A stretch of DNA of 64,000 bases from Sipunculus nudus (lineage: Eukaryota > Annelida > Sipuncula > Golfingiida > Sipunculidae): NCBI GenBank assembly GCA_026874595.1, contig CM049311.1:36313176-36377175 (forward strand). The letters are read 5' to 3'. Of the stretch, positions 33,939 through 45,724 are shown piece after piece. Positions within the stretch are counted from its first letter, which is position 1. Every line of letters begins with the position of its first letter. The notes beneath the pieces are model-generated. The model saw only the letters and a program-made list of their open reading frames with translations, did no database searches and was not told where the DNA came from. The position numbers and the translations under genes are program-made.

Positions 33939-35215
33939 AAAAAATTAATTGACATTGTTTCCCGCATTCAGACTGGTTGATTATAAATATAAAGCAAAAC
34001 GGAGCCTTGCACAGGACTAGGAGCCCAACCCGGAGTTAAAAGCCACCCACCACCGAAAATTATGACAAGTTATCAACTAACACCGTACAGAACTTGACAT
34101 TTAGATTAAACAGAATTTTGATTTAATAAAAAATACCATTTAATTGAAATTCTGTTGCTCATTATTGCTAAACTGTGGAGCTATTACGCGGTACGTAGAT
34201 TAGCAGACTACTAAATAAAATACCAATGATGTATAACGTACATTATTCTGGTCTCACGGCAAAGCCTTAACTAATTTTCCCATCATCCAGACAATTTTAA
34301 AAGCTTTAAAAGAAGAAGTCCAAACAAACTCTCTGAGGACTCATTTTTGACAAGAAACAAACCAGCGAAATCCACTTCAAGTAAACTGCTTAAATAAAAA
34401 AAATTAATTGACATTGTTTCCCGCATTCAGACTGGTTGATTATAAATATAAAGCAAAACGGAGCCTTGCACAGGACTAGGAGCCCAACCCGGAGTTAAAA
34501 GCCACCCACCACCGAAAATTATGACAAGTTATCAACTAACACCGTACAGAACTTGACATTTAGATTAAACAGAATTTTGATTTAATAAAAAATACCATTT
34601 AATTGAAATTCTGTTGCTCATTATTGCTAAACTGTGGAGCTATTACGCGGTACGTAGATTAGCAGACTACTAAATAAAATACCAATGATGTATTACGTAC
34701 ATTATTCTGGTCTCACGGCAAAGCCTTAACTAATTTTCCCATCATCCAGACAATCTTAAAAGCTTTAAAAGAAGAAGTCCAAACAAAATTTCTGAGGACT
34801 CATTATTGACAAGAAACAAACTAGCGAAATCCACTTCAAGTAAACTGCTTAAATAAAAAAAATTAATTGACATTGTTTCCCGCATTCAGACTGGTTGATT
34901 ATAAATATAAAGCAAAACGGAGCCTTGCACAGGACTAGGAGCCCAACCCCGAGTTAAAAGCCACCCACCACCGAAAATTATGACAAGTTATCAACTAACA
35001 CCGTACAGAACTTGACATTTAGATTAAACAGAATTTTGATTTAATAAAAAATACCATTTAATTGAAATTCTGTTGCTCATTATTGCTAAACTGTGGAGCT
35101 ATTACGCGGTACGTAGATTAGCAGACTACTAAATAAAATACCAATGATGTATTACGTACATTATTCTGGTCTCACGGCAAAGCCTTAACTAATTTCCCAT
35201 CATCCAGACAATTTT
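33842..35215 (+). repeat. 459-bp tandem repeat, three nearly identical copies
   Basis: Copies begin at 33842, 34301 and 34760 (AAGCTTTAAAAGAAGAAGTC) with spacings of exactly 459 bp; the third ends at 35215 after a one-base deletion. They differ at about one base per hundred or fewer, so the amplification is recent. Each unit holds the 32-codon frame end described at 33762 and then about 350 bp of AT-rich sequence that ends CATCATCCAGACAATT. Assembly collapse or expansion should be kept in mind. Confidence 0.9.
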
Positions 35216-35600
35216 CTTAGGTGGCATGGCATTTTCGTGTAAAAATTAAATAAAATGTCGCCTGAAATTACATACTCGAGTTATCTTGCAATTTTCCACA
35301 AGTTTGAAATGCTGTTTCTCATTATTGCTCACCTATAGAGCTATTACACGGTCCTTATTTTAGCAGGCCACTTAATAAATATACCATAGATGCATTACAT
35401 ACATTATTCTGGTTTTTTTTTGGCAAAGCCTAATCTAATTTTCCCATTATCTAGACAATTTCTTAGGTGGCATGGCATTTTCGAGTAACAATTAAATAAA
35501 ATGTCGCCTGAATTTACATACTCTAGTAATTTTCCAATTTCCCACAAGTACGAAATGCTGTTCATCATCATTGCCCACTCTTACGCGTTACGACGATTAG
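35216..35600 (+). repeat. Older diverged relatives of the 459-bp repeat
   Basis: Two units of about 245 bp, starting GGTGGCATGGCATTTTCG near 35220 and 35466. Their middle and end (GAAATGCTGTTTCTCATTA to CCATTATCTAGACAATT) match the last 150 bp of the 459-bp unit with many changes. This suggests a long-lived satellite locus that re-amplified with new material on its left. Confidence 0.65.
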
Positions 35601-37319
35601 AGACCACTTTAACCAATTTTCATCAAGGCCGAGGATTTTCTAACGCATTAGATGGAAAGCCTTGATTTTTAATATCAACAAGGAGATATCAACAAGAAAA
35701 TGTATCCTATTTTCCTAGTCGTACATGACACGAGTGTCCGCTTCTATTTTTAGCAGTTAGATCCCATGACAAGCTGACCAAAGGTTTCATTTTTGCGTAA
35801 TAAATGTTGGCACAGTTAAACTTTCCCACGATTGTTGGAGAGACGCCCGGACCAAGACACAGCAAATCAGAGACTAGAAGTAGGTAGGAAGGTAAGAAGT
35901 TTCCGCTTTATCGAGCAGCTACAAGTTGCTGTGGTCAAGACTCCAGCCCTGTGCGTTATTCTGAGAGTCTTTTCCGAGATGAGAGACGTGATGCCACCAA
36001 TCCAAACAGGTAGCCGCGAGAGACCGCCACATTTTTTACCCTCACAGTCAGAAGCAGCATGCATTCCCTCCACCGATACCAGCAGCGGAGACCAGCCTTG
36101 CCATTCGAGAGCCGAAACCGAACAATGAAACGACAGAGCTTCGAAACTAATGTCATTTTATACTTGCCGTTTTTGCCATTTAGACAACGTTGGCAAGTTT
36201 TTTTCTTCATAAGCCTCAGGGACTAGTAATAAAATACCAGTCTGGCCCCACCCATCCGGTTCATTCATGAATGTTTCCATTCTTGGGTTAGATCATACAC
36301 GGGCGACTTCGGCCGCCGAGTTTCCTAACAGGCGTATTTCGTGAGGGGCGAGTATTGCATGGACCGAGTTGATACTATCCGAGAATGATCAATCGCTTAA
36401 TTTCTAATAGATGGCGCTGCGATTGCCCCTTCTCGAAATAATGTCACATTTCTCAGGATAAAAGGGAAAGATGGAAAATACCCCCTGAGGAGAAACGTGG
36501 CATCATTCCCGACACTTCAAGACAAAATTGTGCATTAGAGTTCCGTGACAAATATCTAGTGGCACCATCGTCATTTAAAAATATAGATTATCATCTTTCT
36601 TCCGACGTCTTCATAGCCATCTATGGCAAATAAATTTGGTGGTAACTATCAGTGTTTTAAACTCCTACATCTTTGTATGATATAGGACGAAATAACAGGT
36701 ATAGAGGATATAGATCAAGAACTTAAACCCTTATTTATGTAATACTGTTAATGTAAGTGTCATTAAAACTCTGCTCACAAGCACGTAGGACAAGGGGGTG
36801 AGAGTAAGCACGTGACTGAATTGAGTAGATGATTTATGACACGGACAGGGACATTACTCAGAATAATCTATCACTCCGTCCTCTAGCTGGACTTCCTCAT
36901 CAAGATACTAATGATATTCATACGTTTAGCAATCTCAGTCAGTGTTTTGTTAATCGACCTAGGATTGCAATCAGAATCACAACAAAGCATTGTGCTCACT
37001 CAGCTGATTTTACAATATAACAAAGTAACTACTAAAGCATCACGCTGTCTTTAATTAATATAGACAGAATTATAATTTTTCATAGACAGACAATCATTGC
37101 ACTCACAAGCTTATTTTTACCTGATAACTCTGCACAGTTCTTACGCTCTATGTGCATTATATATAATAACACTGACTGGACAGGGCGTTCAGAGACTGAC
37201 TACACGCAGCGGCATGGTGAGATGACTATGTTGGGGTACTTTTGAAATAAGAAGTATGAAGTTATATGAAGAGATAATTGGATATAATAATGGAACGCGC
37301 TGGCTTAGAATCAGTATCC
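35601..37319. other. No gene recognised
   Basis: The frame at 35832-36128 (98 codons, moderately GC-rich) has no recognisable domain. A GTAAG donor-like word at 35891 is not enough to call an exon. Confidence 0.5.
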
Positions 37320-37940
37320 TGGCAATACTTTACAAAGACAGCAACCCAATGGAAATATACATTACACCATCAGTAACCCTGATGGGCATTACTCAAAAAC
37401 TAAAAGAGCAACCCTGAAGTAAATTATAAAAAAAAACAAAAAAACCTTACAAAAAATACCCTAATTTACATTACACGTATAGCAACCCTGAATTTACATT
37501 ACACAGGCAGTAATTAACCCTGATGTGCATTTCACAGTCAGACCATCTGTCCTTATCTTAATTTCTGAACCATCAAATTACAGAGCATACGGAGTCATAT
37601 TTTAATTAATCAAGCAAAGGGTCCTAAGTGAATTACACACTCAATGGGCCTAATGCATACTATACAGCAAATGTGCCTTACGTCAATTACACGCTCATAA
37701 TGTAAAGTAAACAGCCAACGGACCATATAAGTTACAGAGCCAAAGAGTGTCGTGTAAATTACAGAGCCAAAGAGCCTTATGTCAACCCCAAACCTAACGA
37801 GTGCTATGTAAATTAGAGAGCGTTACATAAAATTATTATACAGGGCTTATATATTTAATTATCGAGCAAACCCAAACGTAAATTACGCAGCCACAGCCCT
37901 GGCGTACGTTACACGGGAGGCCAGCAGCCCTGAAACATTT
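37320..37940. repeat. Degenerate minisatellite, unit about 30-40 bp
   Basis: Words such as GTAAATTACAGAGCCAAAGA, GCAACCCTGAA.TTACATTACA and CAATTACACGCTCA recur at irregular spacing. The clearest adjacent pair lies at 37735-37775. An old, drifting array. Confidence 0.6.
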
Positions 37941-38436
37941 CATACAACGTACGCCCCGGTTGGATCGTGGCCAGATCAAAGTCATGCTATGTTTGTTGAT
38001 ACCTACTGTTTACATGCGCATTAAACGATTCCTGATGTAAGTGTCCAGCTGGGCCCATCCTTGAGCCGCGGTCAGCATCTCTCAGATACCCACCTTACAT
38101 CTCTCTCCGCCCAGCTGCTAGCTTTCCCGGACATACTTTTCAGCAGTTGGTATGCTGCTTTTAGCAGTCTGTTACTCCTGGCTGCATTTCTAAGCCTTTA
38201 CATATATACATATATCGTTAGTTAAGACAGAGGGAAGAATGAGAAGAATTAATTTCCTGGAAATTTCGCTTTGGAGGACAGACTTGAATAATAAAGAAAT
38301 CAAAATCATCAAAATGGTGGTTTTCTTTTTAACGGTTTGTTTTATAAAAGCAATTGACAGTGAATTCCATGTGTTGGCATGAATTTCCGCATTGGCGCTC
38401 CTTAAGCTAAGAATTTCTGCACCGGTGACCGTGGAG

Positions 38437-38440
<4 letters not shown>
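37941..38440. other. No gene recognised
   Basis: Nothing assignable. Confidence 0.55.

Positions 38441-38494
<54 letters not shown>
38441..38494. repeat. (AT)n-(AG)n compound microsatellite
   Basis: An AT run at 38441-38477 passes directly into an AG run at 38477-38494, typical of a microsatellite that changed phase by one point mutation. Confidence 0.95.
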
Positions 38495-38495
<1 letters not shown>

Positions 38496-38579
38496 TCCTA
38501 AACAGACTTCTGTATCGATTACACAGAAATATGTGTGTCATAGTACACCAACATCCATGGTTTGAGCATTGACCTGGCA

Positions 38580-38690
38580 GACGGGTGTTTCGGACACGGA
38601 CGTTTCGGACACGGACATTCAGGACGATGATGTTCGGACTAGAACGTTTCGAACAGACCTTTTTGCATGGGGAGACGTTTCGGATACATG
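38580..38690. repeat. Degenerate GACGTTTCGGACACG repeats
   Basis: GGACACGGACGTTTCGGACA and decayed relatives (GATGTTCGGACTAGAACG, GAGACGTTTCGGATAC) recur over 110 bp. Confidence 0.55.
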
Positions 38691-39519
38691 AATATTATTA
38701 ACATATTTTGAGTGTATCAGTGTACCAATATTCTATTGACCCTAATACCAGCGAATGGCGCTTGCCCTGAGCTGGAAGAAACACATTTATCGGACCCAAC
38801 AATCGGACGGCGTCCTAAAACATCAAGAAAACTTTATCTAAATAACCAAAAAAAAAGAACATGTTTCTTTGCTGTAAATCTAAATCTCTAAATCTAAATA
38901 AATTTATTGAAAACTTTCGAGTAAAATTCCTATCATAAGAACCAACCGACGGTAATGAATCCGTAACAAACCCGGCGATTTGGTTATTACAAACCCTGAG
39001 ACGGACCTCCCCTCACCGTTACTTCTGAGTTCAGTTAACACGGAATAGCAGTCTTTAAATGAATCATGAACATTGGAACCATAGGCGCTTTAAATGCCGC
39101 TACCACTAATTATTAATGACTGGCACAAGCACTTCGTGACAGGCAGACTATGTCGTCCGTAATTAATGCATGAAAAACTACATGCCTGCGGCTATGGTAA
39201 TTAACAATATGATCGAGTCGAATGTTCGCTCGTGCTTTAGATAAATATTCCATTTGGTCAAAGATCATAGTCATTAATTATTACAAAAAAATGCATGTAC
39301 ACTCATATATCTCTTTTGACATACTGAATGCGCTGTTGTATTTGCAAAGAGTTAATACTTCACTTTTCATTGGATAATTTGTACTTTCTAACCATTTGAC
39401 CCGTGATAACCTATATAGTAACTCCCATTTCTACTAAGGCTACGTTTAAATCAGAGGAATGCACATACTTCTCCTAATGTGGTAAAGATAATTTTTTTGT
39501 GGTAATGTTTGCCGGGATT
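38691..39519. other. No gene recognised
   Basis: Nothing assignable. Confidence 0.55.
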
Positions 39520-40165
39520 GTCGTGTCATCCGGATGGCTCTATTAGCGGGGAGGTAATGTTAGCTAAGTGGTCGTGTTAGCAGGTTGTCGTTATACCGGA
39601 TAGTCATGTTAACAGGATGGACGTATTAGCGGGGTGGTCATGCTAGCGCTTCAGCCGTATTAGCGGGCTAGTCGTATTAGCGGGTTTTCATCAAAGTGGA
39701 AAGTCAGGTTCACTGAATGGACGTATTAGCGGGATATTCGTGATAGCTTGATGGTTAGCGGGGGGGGGTAGGGGGGGTTGTCATGTTAGCTGGGTTCGTG
39801 TAAACTAGGTGGTCGTGTTAGCTTGATGGTCATGCTGGCGGGTTGATCCTGTTATCGGGGTGGTCGTGTAAGCAGTGTGGTTATGTTAGCTGGGTGATAC
39901 TGTTAACGGCGGTGTCATGCTTGTTCGTTGGTTGTGATAGCGGGATCCGGGTCATGTTAGAGGGTAATGATCATAGAGGGTGGTCATAGCTGCGGGTTGG
40001 TCGTGTTAGTGGGATGGTCGTGTTTGCGGGATGGTCGTATTAGCGGTTTGGTCATTTTAGTGGAATGACCGTTTTAGCGGGGGTGGTCATCTTAGCGGTA
40101 GATCGTCTTGACGGGTGGTCGTATTAACGAAGTGGTCGTGTAAGCTTGATGAATGACCATATTAA
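39520..40165 (+). repeat. Degenerate 17-20 bp minisatellite (GGTCGTGTTAGCGGGAT)
   Basis: About thirty variants of GGTCGT(G/A)TTAGCGGG follow each other, for example at 39579, 39664, 39994, 40013 and 40032. Strong strand asymmetry: the plus strand is G+T-rich throughout. Indels are frequent, so no frame is maintained. Confidence 0.8.
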
Positions 40166-40989
40166 AAAATAAATAAATTAATGCAGTGTCTGAATGGCAG
40201 AGACAAAACATTCTGCGCCCTGAAATGGTGGTCTTGTTAAATGGCTTGTCCAGGGGTAATAGTTAATGTATGGGACTTACGGTACTTAAAGTTCGATGTA
40301 ATTTAGTGGTGATGTGTCAGAGGTATGATAACAAAAATCTAATTATTGATGTAACATTGAAAGATTTATCATTGAAACAAAGAAAAGTGAATTACAACAT
40401 TGCTATCAGGCGTGTAAGTGAAACCAAAATTTATTCAAGATGATATAATTAAAATTTCATTGATCGCATAACAACCTGCACCACAAGATAAATACTTTTT
40501 TAGGATAGTAATTTCAGAAAGTGAACTCGCGAAAATTAAATATGTCATTTCCATGATATGGGTTCCTAAACGAGATTATTATGAATTAGAGTATGTTAAA
40601 ACCGTCTGTCACTTCGCTGGTGTGTTTTTCCAACATCTGCCACTGTCAGCCTAAATTATTCCAGCGTTGGGTTTTCTAATAATTCAAAACGTGTCGCACG
40701 TGACTTGGGCGTGGTTTGTGCGTGTGTTCGTCAAAAATTAATGGTACCCGTTTTGCTCATTAAGATTAACTTAGGATCGTTACTGAACTGTTTCAGTTTC
40801 GAACATGACGGCCATAATTACTACATGAGACTATATCCAATTAGTCGTAATGAACTCCCAAGGACAGTACCTGCAACAGTTCCCACCGGTAGTATATCGG
40901 TGAACGCCTTAAAAAATCTAATGATGCCACACAAATACGGACAAGACGTGTCCATTCTCGTTGTCTGCACGTGTTGGCTAAGCATATAT
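40166..40989. other. No gene recognised
   Basis: The frame at 40705-41034 runs into the dispersed element that follows and is not credible coding. Confidence 0.5.
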
Positions 40990-41305
40990 TTCCGTTCGTT
41001 TGTGTGTGTGTTTGTCTGTTTGTTCACAGCATAACACGCAATCTTAAACGGAAACTCATGAAACGTTCAGGGCATTTCGGGAATGGGCCAATGAGGAATC
41101 GATTAAATTTTGATGTGGACTTCGAACATGATCCGGATTCAGGTACATCATCAAGAAATATTCAAATTCATAAATACACTTATGCATGAATGAACCTGGG
41201 AATATGGACCTGAATAAGTGATTGCAAACACGGTTTTGGGAGCATCCCAAGAAAGGGACCCCAAAATAGCGGAGGCTTGCATTCTCAATAATGCAGATTT
41301 CTAGT
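40990..41305 (+). mobile_element. Helitron-like family A, copy A
   Basis: Runs from TCCGTTCGTTTGTGTGTG to GCAGATTTCTAGT. Landmarks in order are GCATAACACGCAATC, ACTCATGAAACGTTCAG, GGGCCAATGAGGAATCG, TTTTGATGTGGA, GATCCGGATTCAG, CATCAAGAAA, CACTTATGCATGAATGAACC, GAATAAGTGA, GGAGCATCCC and GCGGAGGCTTGCATTC. The terminal hairpin is partly decayed here (TGCATTCTCAATAATGCA). It has the most complete body of the five copies. Confidence 0.65.
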
Positions 41306-42254
41306 TTTATACATTTTGTCAATATACAGATTAAATGACATGCACCAGTATCAACTAAGTTCATAATTCCAACGTTCTAATACTATGAGAGAAAACTGTA
41401 ATAACAATGATATCTTGTCACAAAACAGAGACACAGGCATACCCTTTATTTAAACACCCCGTTGTAATATGTTGAATTTTGCATTTCATTTTAGAACAAT
41501 CATTTATTTGCACTGGCTGTCACACAGATCTTACCAATACAGATGGAGCGTGGATTATGTTACCTAGCAACGAAACAATGAACGTTGCTTATAACGTGTT
41601 TTGGAGCTATTAAAGGTCATTGCTTTTACAAATTCAGTTTGATCATTTCTGAATGCGTCTTTGAAAATAAACTAAAAGGTTAAATATTAAAACGAGCGAA
41701 AGAACTTGATTAATATTAACAGAAAATGTATTATTCGAAAAGAGTTTTTATCAATTTGCAGCAAACCCGACTTTACAGCTTTTTGGCAACCTGACTTATG
41801 GTCGGGTTATTCCCCTTTCGCGTGTCTCGGAAAATATTTAAATCATGTATATATATAATAGAAACAGAACATTTTTATCTTTGTGTCATTTCATCACAGG
41901 CCCATATTCTGTTTATAGCGCCATAAGTTCAACATGTATTTGTAAAACATTGTTTGCTTTGGCTTGGTTCGCTGGTTTTGCCACGAGAGGACCAGACGAC
42001 ATATTTGATAATTCATAACGTGCACTGTGACTTGTTGATTCGCCAGCTGATCCAGTATGTTGAGCCAGAAACACATGTTGTGAGATACCAGGAAAAAACT
42101 ATGCCTAGGCAGCGAAAAGTCGGCCCGTCACCGTTGAATTTGACAATGTTGTGTGTGTTGGCAAGTTAGATGGTATTTGATTTACCGGCGATTCCATGAG
42201 AAGCCAGATGCATTTTAGTGCATGGATACCCGCCCAATGTTGTAAAAACCATTA
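41306..42254. other. No gene recognised
   Basis: Nothing assignable. Confidence 0.55.
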
Positions 42255-42430
42255 ACCAGTTCATTTATAAAGGCCAATAAAACTGGCAGCGTATAAACAG
42301 AGCAAAATATGTGCTGACGTTCCACTGCCTCGAGAGCGTAAGCTGCCACAGTTTACAGAGAAAATATACTGTGATAGAAAATCGGTATTTAATCGGTACC
42401 AACGGATTGATGGCCGTGGACGATTTCAAT
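42255..42430 (+). repeat. Dispersed pair P, copy 1
   Basis: Shares with 53322-53466, in the same order and similar spacing, the words CTGGCAGCGT, CTGCCTCGAGAGCGTA and GGCCGTGGACGATTTCAAT. This is a diverged pair of an unknown element. Confidence 0.4.
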
Positions 42431-42974
42431 ACAAACACAGTTATATATGGCTCTACAATTGCTGGTCAACGTGAAAATTTCTTACTACAAATATACATGT
42501 AAATAAAAAAATACGTGACATCACATTGTGAAAGACAAATACTCCAGGTTGGAAATATGAACTATAATCAAACCCGATGATAATTTATGTTATATAGGAC
42601 CTGACCGCATGAATATATTCCTAAAGATGTATTGACCAAATACAATAACATAATTCAAAGGTGCCAATCACCTACCTTTTGAAAAGAATTTCTGGCTCCC
42701 TTTGTGTATATATTAATGATTTAAGGGTAATTTTGGTTGTGGAAAGTTCTTATATGGCCTTTGTGAAGGATGTGTGAACTTGTTTATCAACAACATGTTT
42801 GTAAACACAGCAATGTTAACAAACGGGAAAACATGTAACCTCAGGCGGTAGGTTGCTTATATGCGGAGGCAGAAAGGTCACTTGTTTCAAAACGCCTTTA
42901 GCAAAGCTCTGGCTTGTTTGACTTGCTGCCTGATACCCTTATTTTCATTATTTTTGCGGGCCCCCACATATTAT
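42431..42974. other. No gene recognised
   Basis: Nothing assignable. Confidence 0.55.
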
Positions 42975-43387
42975 AAACACGTTGATATACAGGAATCAAA
43001 GCCGGGAGATCGTGAGTTTGAATCTCAGCCGAGGCGGTGAGATTTTTTACGGTCGGCCCCCACCCAGGATGAGCGCTCTGCAGGCTTAATGGGAAGGCCT
43101 AGCCCAACGGCCGTGTTTCACTCACAAAGGAGTGCGCCTTTCGGGGTTCCTCGGTGGTATGACAAAGCAATGGGGACGATTACGCACCCAGGGCCCGCAG
43201 GTGCAGTAGTCACCGGGCCTGGTGATGCCAGGGTATAAAATGAGAGGAAGCGTGTCATACTGCCCTGTCACGTAGTCCGAAACCGGAACGGATTTCTGCA
43301 GTTGTACATATACGTAATTAAGTTAGCATTAAAAAATGGAGGCGGTTACCTCCAAAATAAAAATATAAAAAAAAACACGTTGACATA
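42975..43387 (+). mobile_element. 5'-truncated tRNA-derived SINE with target-site duplication
   Basis: The element (42990-43372) lies between AAACACGTTGATATA (42975-42989) and AAACACGTTGACATA (43373-43387), a 15-bp duplication with one difference, as LINE machinery makes. It starts inside a tRNA-like head with the B-box-like GAGTTTGAATCTC near 43015. A long tRNA-unrelated body follows, and it ends in an A-rich tail (AAAATAAAAATATAAAAAAA). The A box is missing, so the insertion is probably 5' truncated. Before the tail is CATTAAAAAATGGAGGCGG, which is also found at 48.28 kb; tails like this are often shared with the LINE that mobilises the SINE. Confidence 0.8.
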
Positions 43388-43873
43388 AACAAAACAATCT
43401 GCCTGTGTGCGGTGATATCCACATTTTCTGGCCTATTTTCATGAAAACTCCAAGGGATTATTAAGTTTATAAAGTCAGATATGCGATTGGGCCCCTTAAA
43501 GATTTACTCATGTACAAATACCAATAGTGTTATGTGTTGACCCCATAACATATCATGTTGACAAGAAAGTTTTTAGACCTTATAAAGCCTTTATTGCCAG
43601 AGCATATCCATGTAGTGGAACGAACTAGGGCCCTTTCCCTTCTCGGTTTTGTATCCACAATGACTAAAATTCCAAAGTACAGCCCTGACTCTTGATATTT
43701 AAAACTGGTATCCTTTTCAATTATTTTAGTTTTTATCATGTAACAGGGATAGCGACACTTTTATATTTTGCTTTTAACTATATTTTGCTATATATATAGA
43801 TATATATTCACCATTGTACAATCGATCCTGTTAAGAATGTCATTGATAAATGTACATCTGAATAATATACGAG
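43388..43873. other. No gene recognised
   Basis: Nothing assignable. Confidence 0.5.
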
Positions 43874-44416
43874 ATGACGTACCCAACCGAGCGTAACTAT
43901 CCGAAAGGTCTTCGCTTGAGTGACCATGCATACTTTGCCTTTGATCAGTGCAGAGTTTGGGGAACTGCCACCGCATTACCTCTGCAGATCGAACGCTGGA
44001 GATATTTTGGCCGCAAAGACACAATCAGGATAAGACATAAAAAGATGTCATGTTTAACACGTAATAAGTACTCACCCGTGAAGCAGTGCGAACCAGGGAA
44101 CACTGGAACAATCCCCAGACACTCGCGGATGTGTAGGCAGCCTGCTGTGTATGTATTCAGATCAGTGAAGCGCTTTCATGTTATATACAGACCGCCCTCA
44201 GCGAACCTACTGCTGTTTCCCGCCATATGTCTGCGCCAGTCAATCACTGAGAGGTCTGTTGTGCTGAGCGCATGCGCGGACTTTAAAGTTAATGGAACCC
44301 GCAGAGCGACGGATTGCTTTCAGTCTTACAACCCGAATAGAACATCGCCGTGTAAACAGTTCCTCCTGAATTGGTCGATGTTCTTTATTTTCTATTGTCT
44401 ACCCGGGGCGGCGTAA
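43874..44416 (+). other. Longest non-repetitive open frame (180 codons), unknown
   Basis: From ATG 43874 to TAA 44414 there are 180 residues, with an ordinary amino-acid mix including several C, R and P. It lies in a locally GC-richer patch. No domain, signal peptide or convincing membrane segment is recognised. By a rough count about one frame of this length is expected by chance in 64 kb read six ways, so the evidence for coding is weak. There is no second copy in the window. Confidence 0.15.
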
Positions 44417-45582
44417 GGGCATATGAATTATTAACAGAAACAATCCAATGCCATTTTTCGTCATGGCAGTTTCAAGTGTTGCTGAGAACGTTTCTTTGTC
44501 AAGTCTGCACGTCACTCTGTGACAATATCACAGTTTGGCGACGTTTGATCCTTGGCGAATCGAAATATTCCATTGGGGTCCGCTTGATGCCCAGAAGTAA
44601 TGGAACAGTTTGAAGTAAGGGACAATTTAGACCCAATAGGGCCGTATTGGTCACGAGCAAGGGCTATACAACCAGTCATTTATCCTATCTGTTATCGCCG
44701 CTGACTCCATGATATAAAGCCAGGCCATATAGATTACGAAGGTCCGCAGTTGTTCTGGCGGTGCAAGGTAATATATGACGATCAAGAAATACTGGTTTCT
44801 AGGTCGTGGTCCATACTAGATGCGGTATGCAAGAAATAGTTTCTTCCGTAAGCTCACATTCGAAAAATTACCACACATTTGATCATATTACAACAGCTGG
44901 GTTCCCATCCATTTTTTTTCCTACATAAAAGTGTTCACTCAGCCAGGTGTCATTTTACTCACTGGAACCCAGACTGAATGGTATTCATGCTTCAGTCCAT
45001 TCAATTTCACTTAATATAACTCCAACTGACGCACAAATTCCATTCCCTCATAGGGCTACAGGACCATGGAGACTTTAATGGTTTCAGGTGCGTGTGAGTA
45101 TACATACACAGAGTATGCAGCCTCATTCGTATGTGTATTCGTCTTTATTGTAATATATTATAATGCTTAGGGAATCGTTTAAAAAAAACAGCTCAAGCTG
45201 AAAGCAGATTAAAAAACCAAGCCATTTACTGTTCAATCCATTTTCCACCGTGTTCTCGGTGAATTAAGTTAAACGGATATTGCAGGCAATGGACTTCATA
45301 AAGGGAACTTCCTAGTTGTTGCTAAAGTTCATTTGACCATCGTTCGCAGGCGTGTGAATAAAATATATTATTTGTTAACTTCAAACATGCATGTGTTAAC
45401 TGTCAAAATACAAAGAGGAACATATTTCTTGTCCCGTCCTTTTCATGCGTTTACGTATGCAAATATGTTTAGTGTTCAGATTTATGACATGTTTTATAAC
45501 CACGTGTTTATATAGGGATTTAAACTTTTAACCAAAATATTGCATTGGTGTTCGAATCGCTACAACAAGAGCGGATTTATAA
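44417..45582. other. No gene recognised
   Basis: Nothing assignable. Confidence 0.55.
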
Positions 45583-45597
45583 GGGGGGGGGGGGGGG
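45583..45597. repeat. 15-base G homopolymer
   Basis: It follows GAGCGGATTTATAA, resembling the CAGGGGCGGAT-type element ends seen elsewhere in the window. Confidence 0.9.
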
Positions 45598-45724
45598 CAG
45601 CGGGCACACACGCCCTCTCCTTTTTCGAACTAAACAGTCTAGGAAATATAACAATAAGAACTACATAATCAAAAACAAGATCACCGCAAATGGTGCATAT
45701 ACTAGTTTATAATACGCCGGGTTC

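Noticed and set aside
35832-36128. Exon with a GTAAG donor at 35891
   Set aside because: No domain, no acceptor or neighbouring exon; GTAAG words are common by chance.
40705-41034. 109-residue plus-strand frame
   Set aside because: Crosses into the GT-rich start of a dispersed element; no domain.
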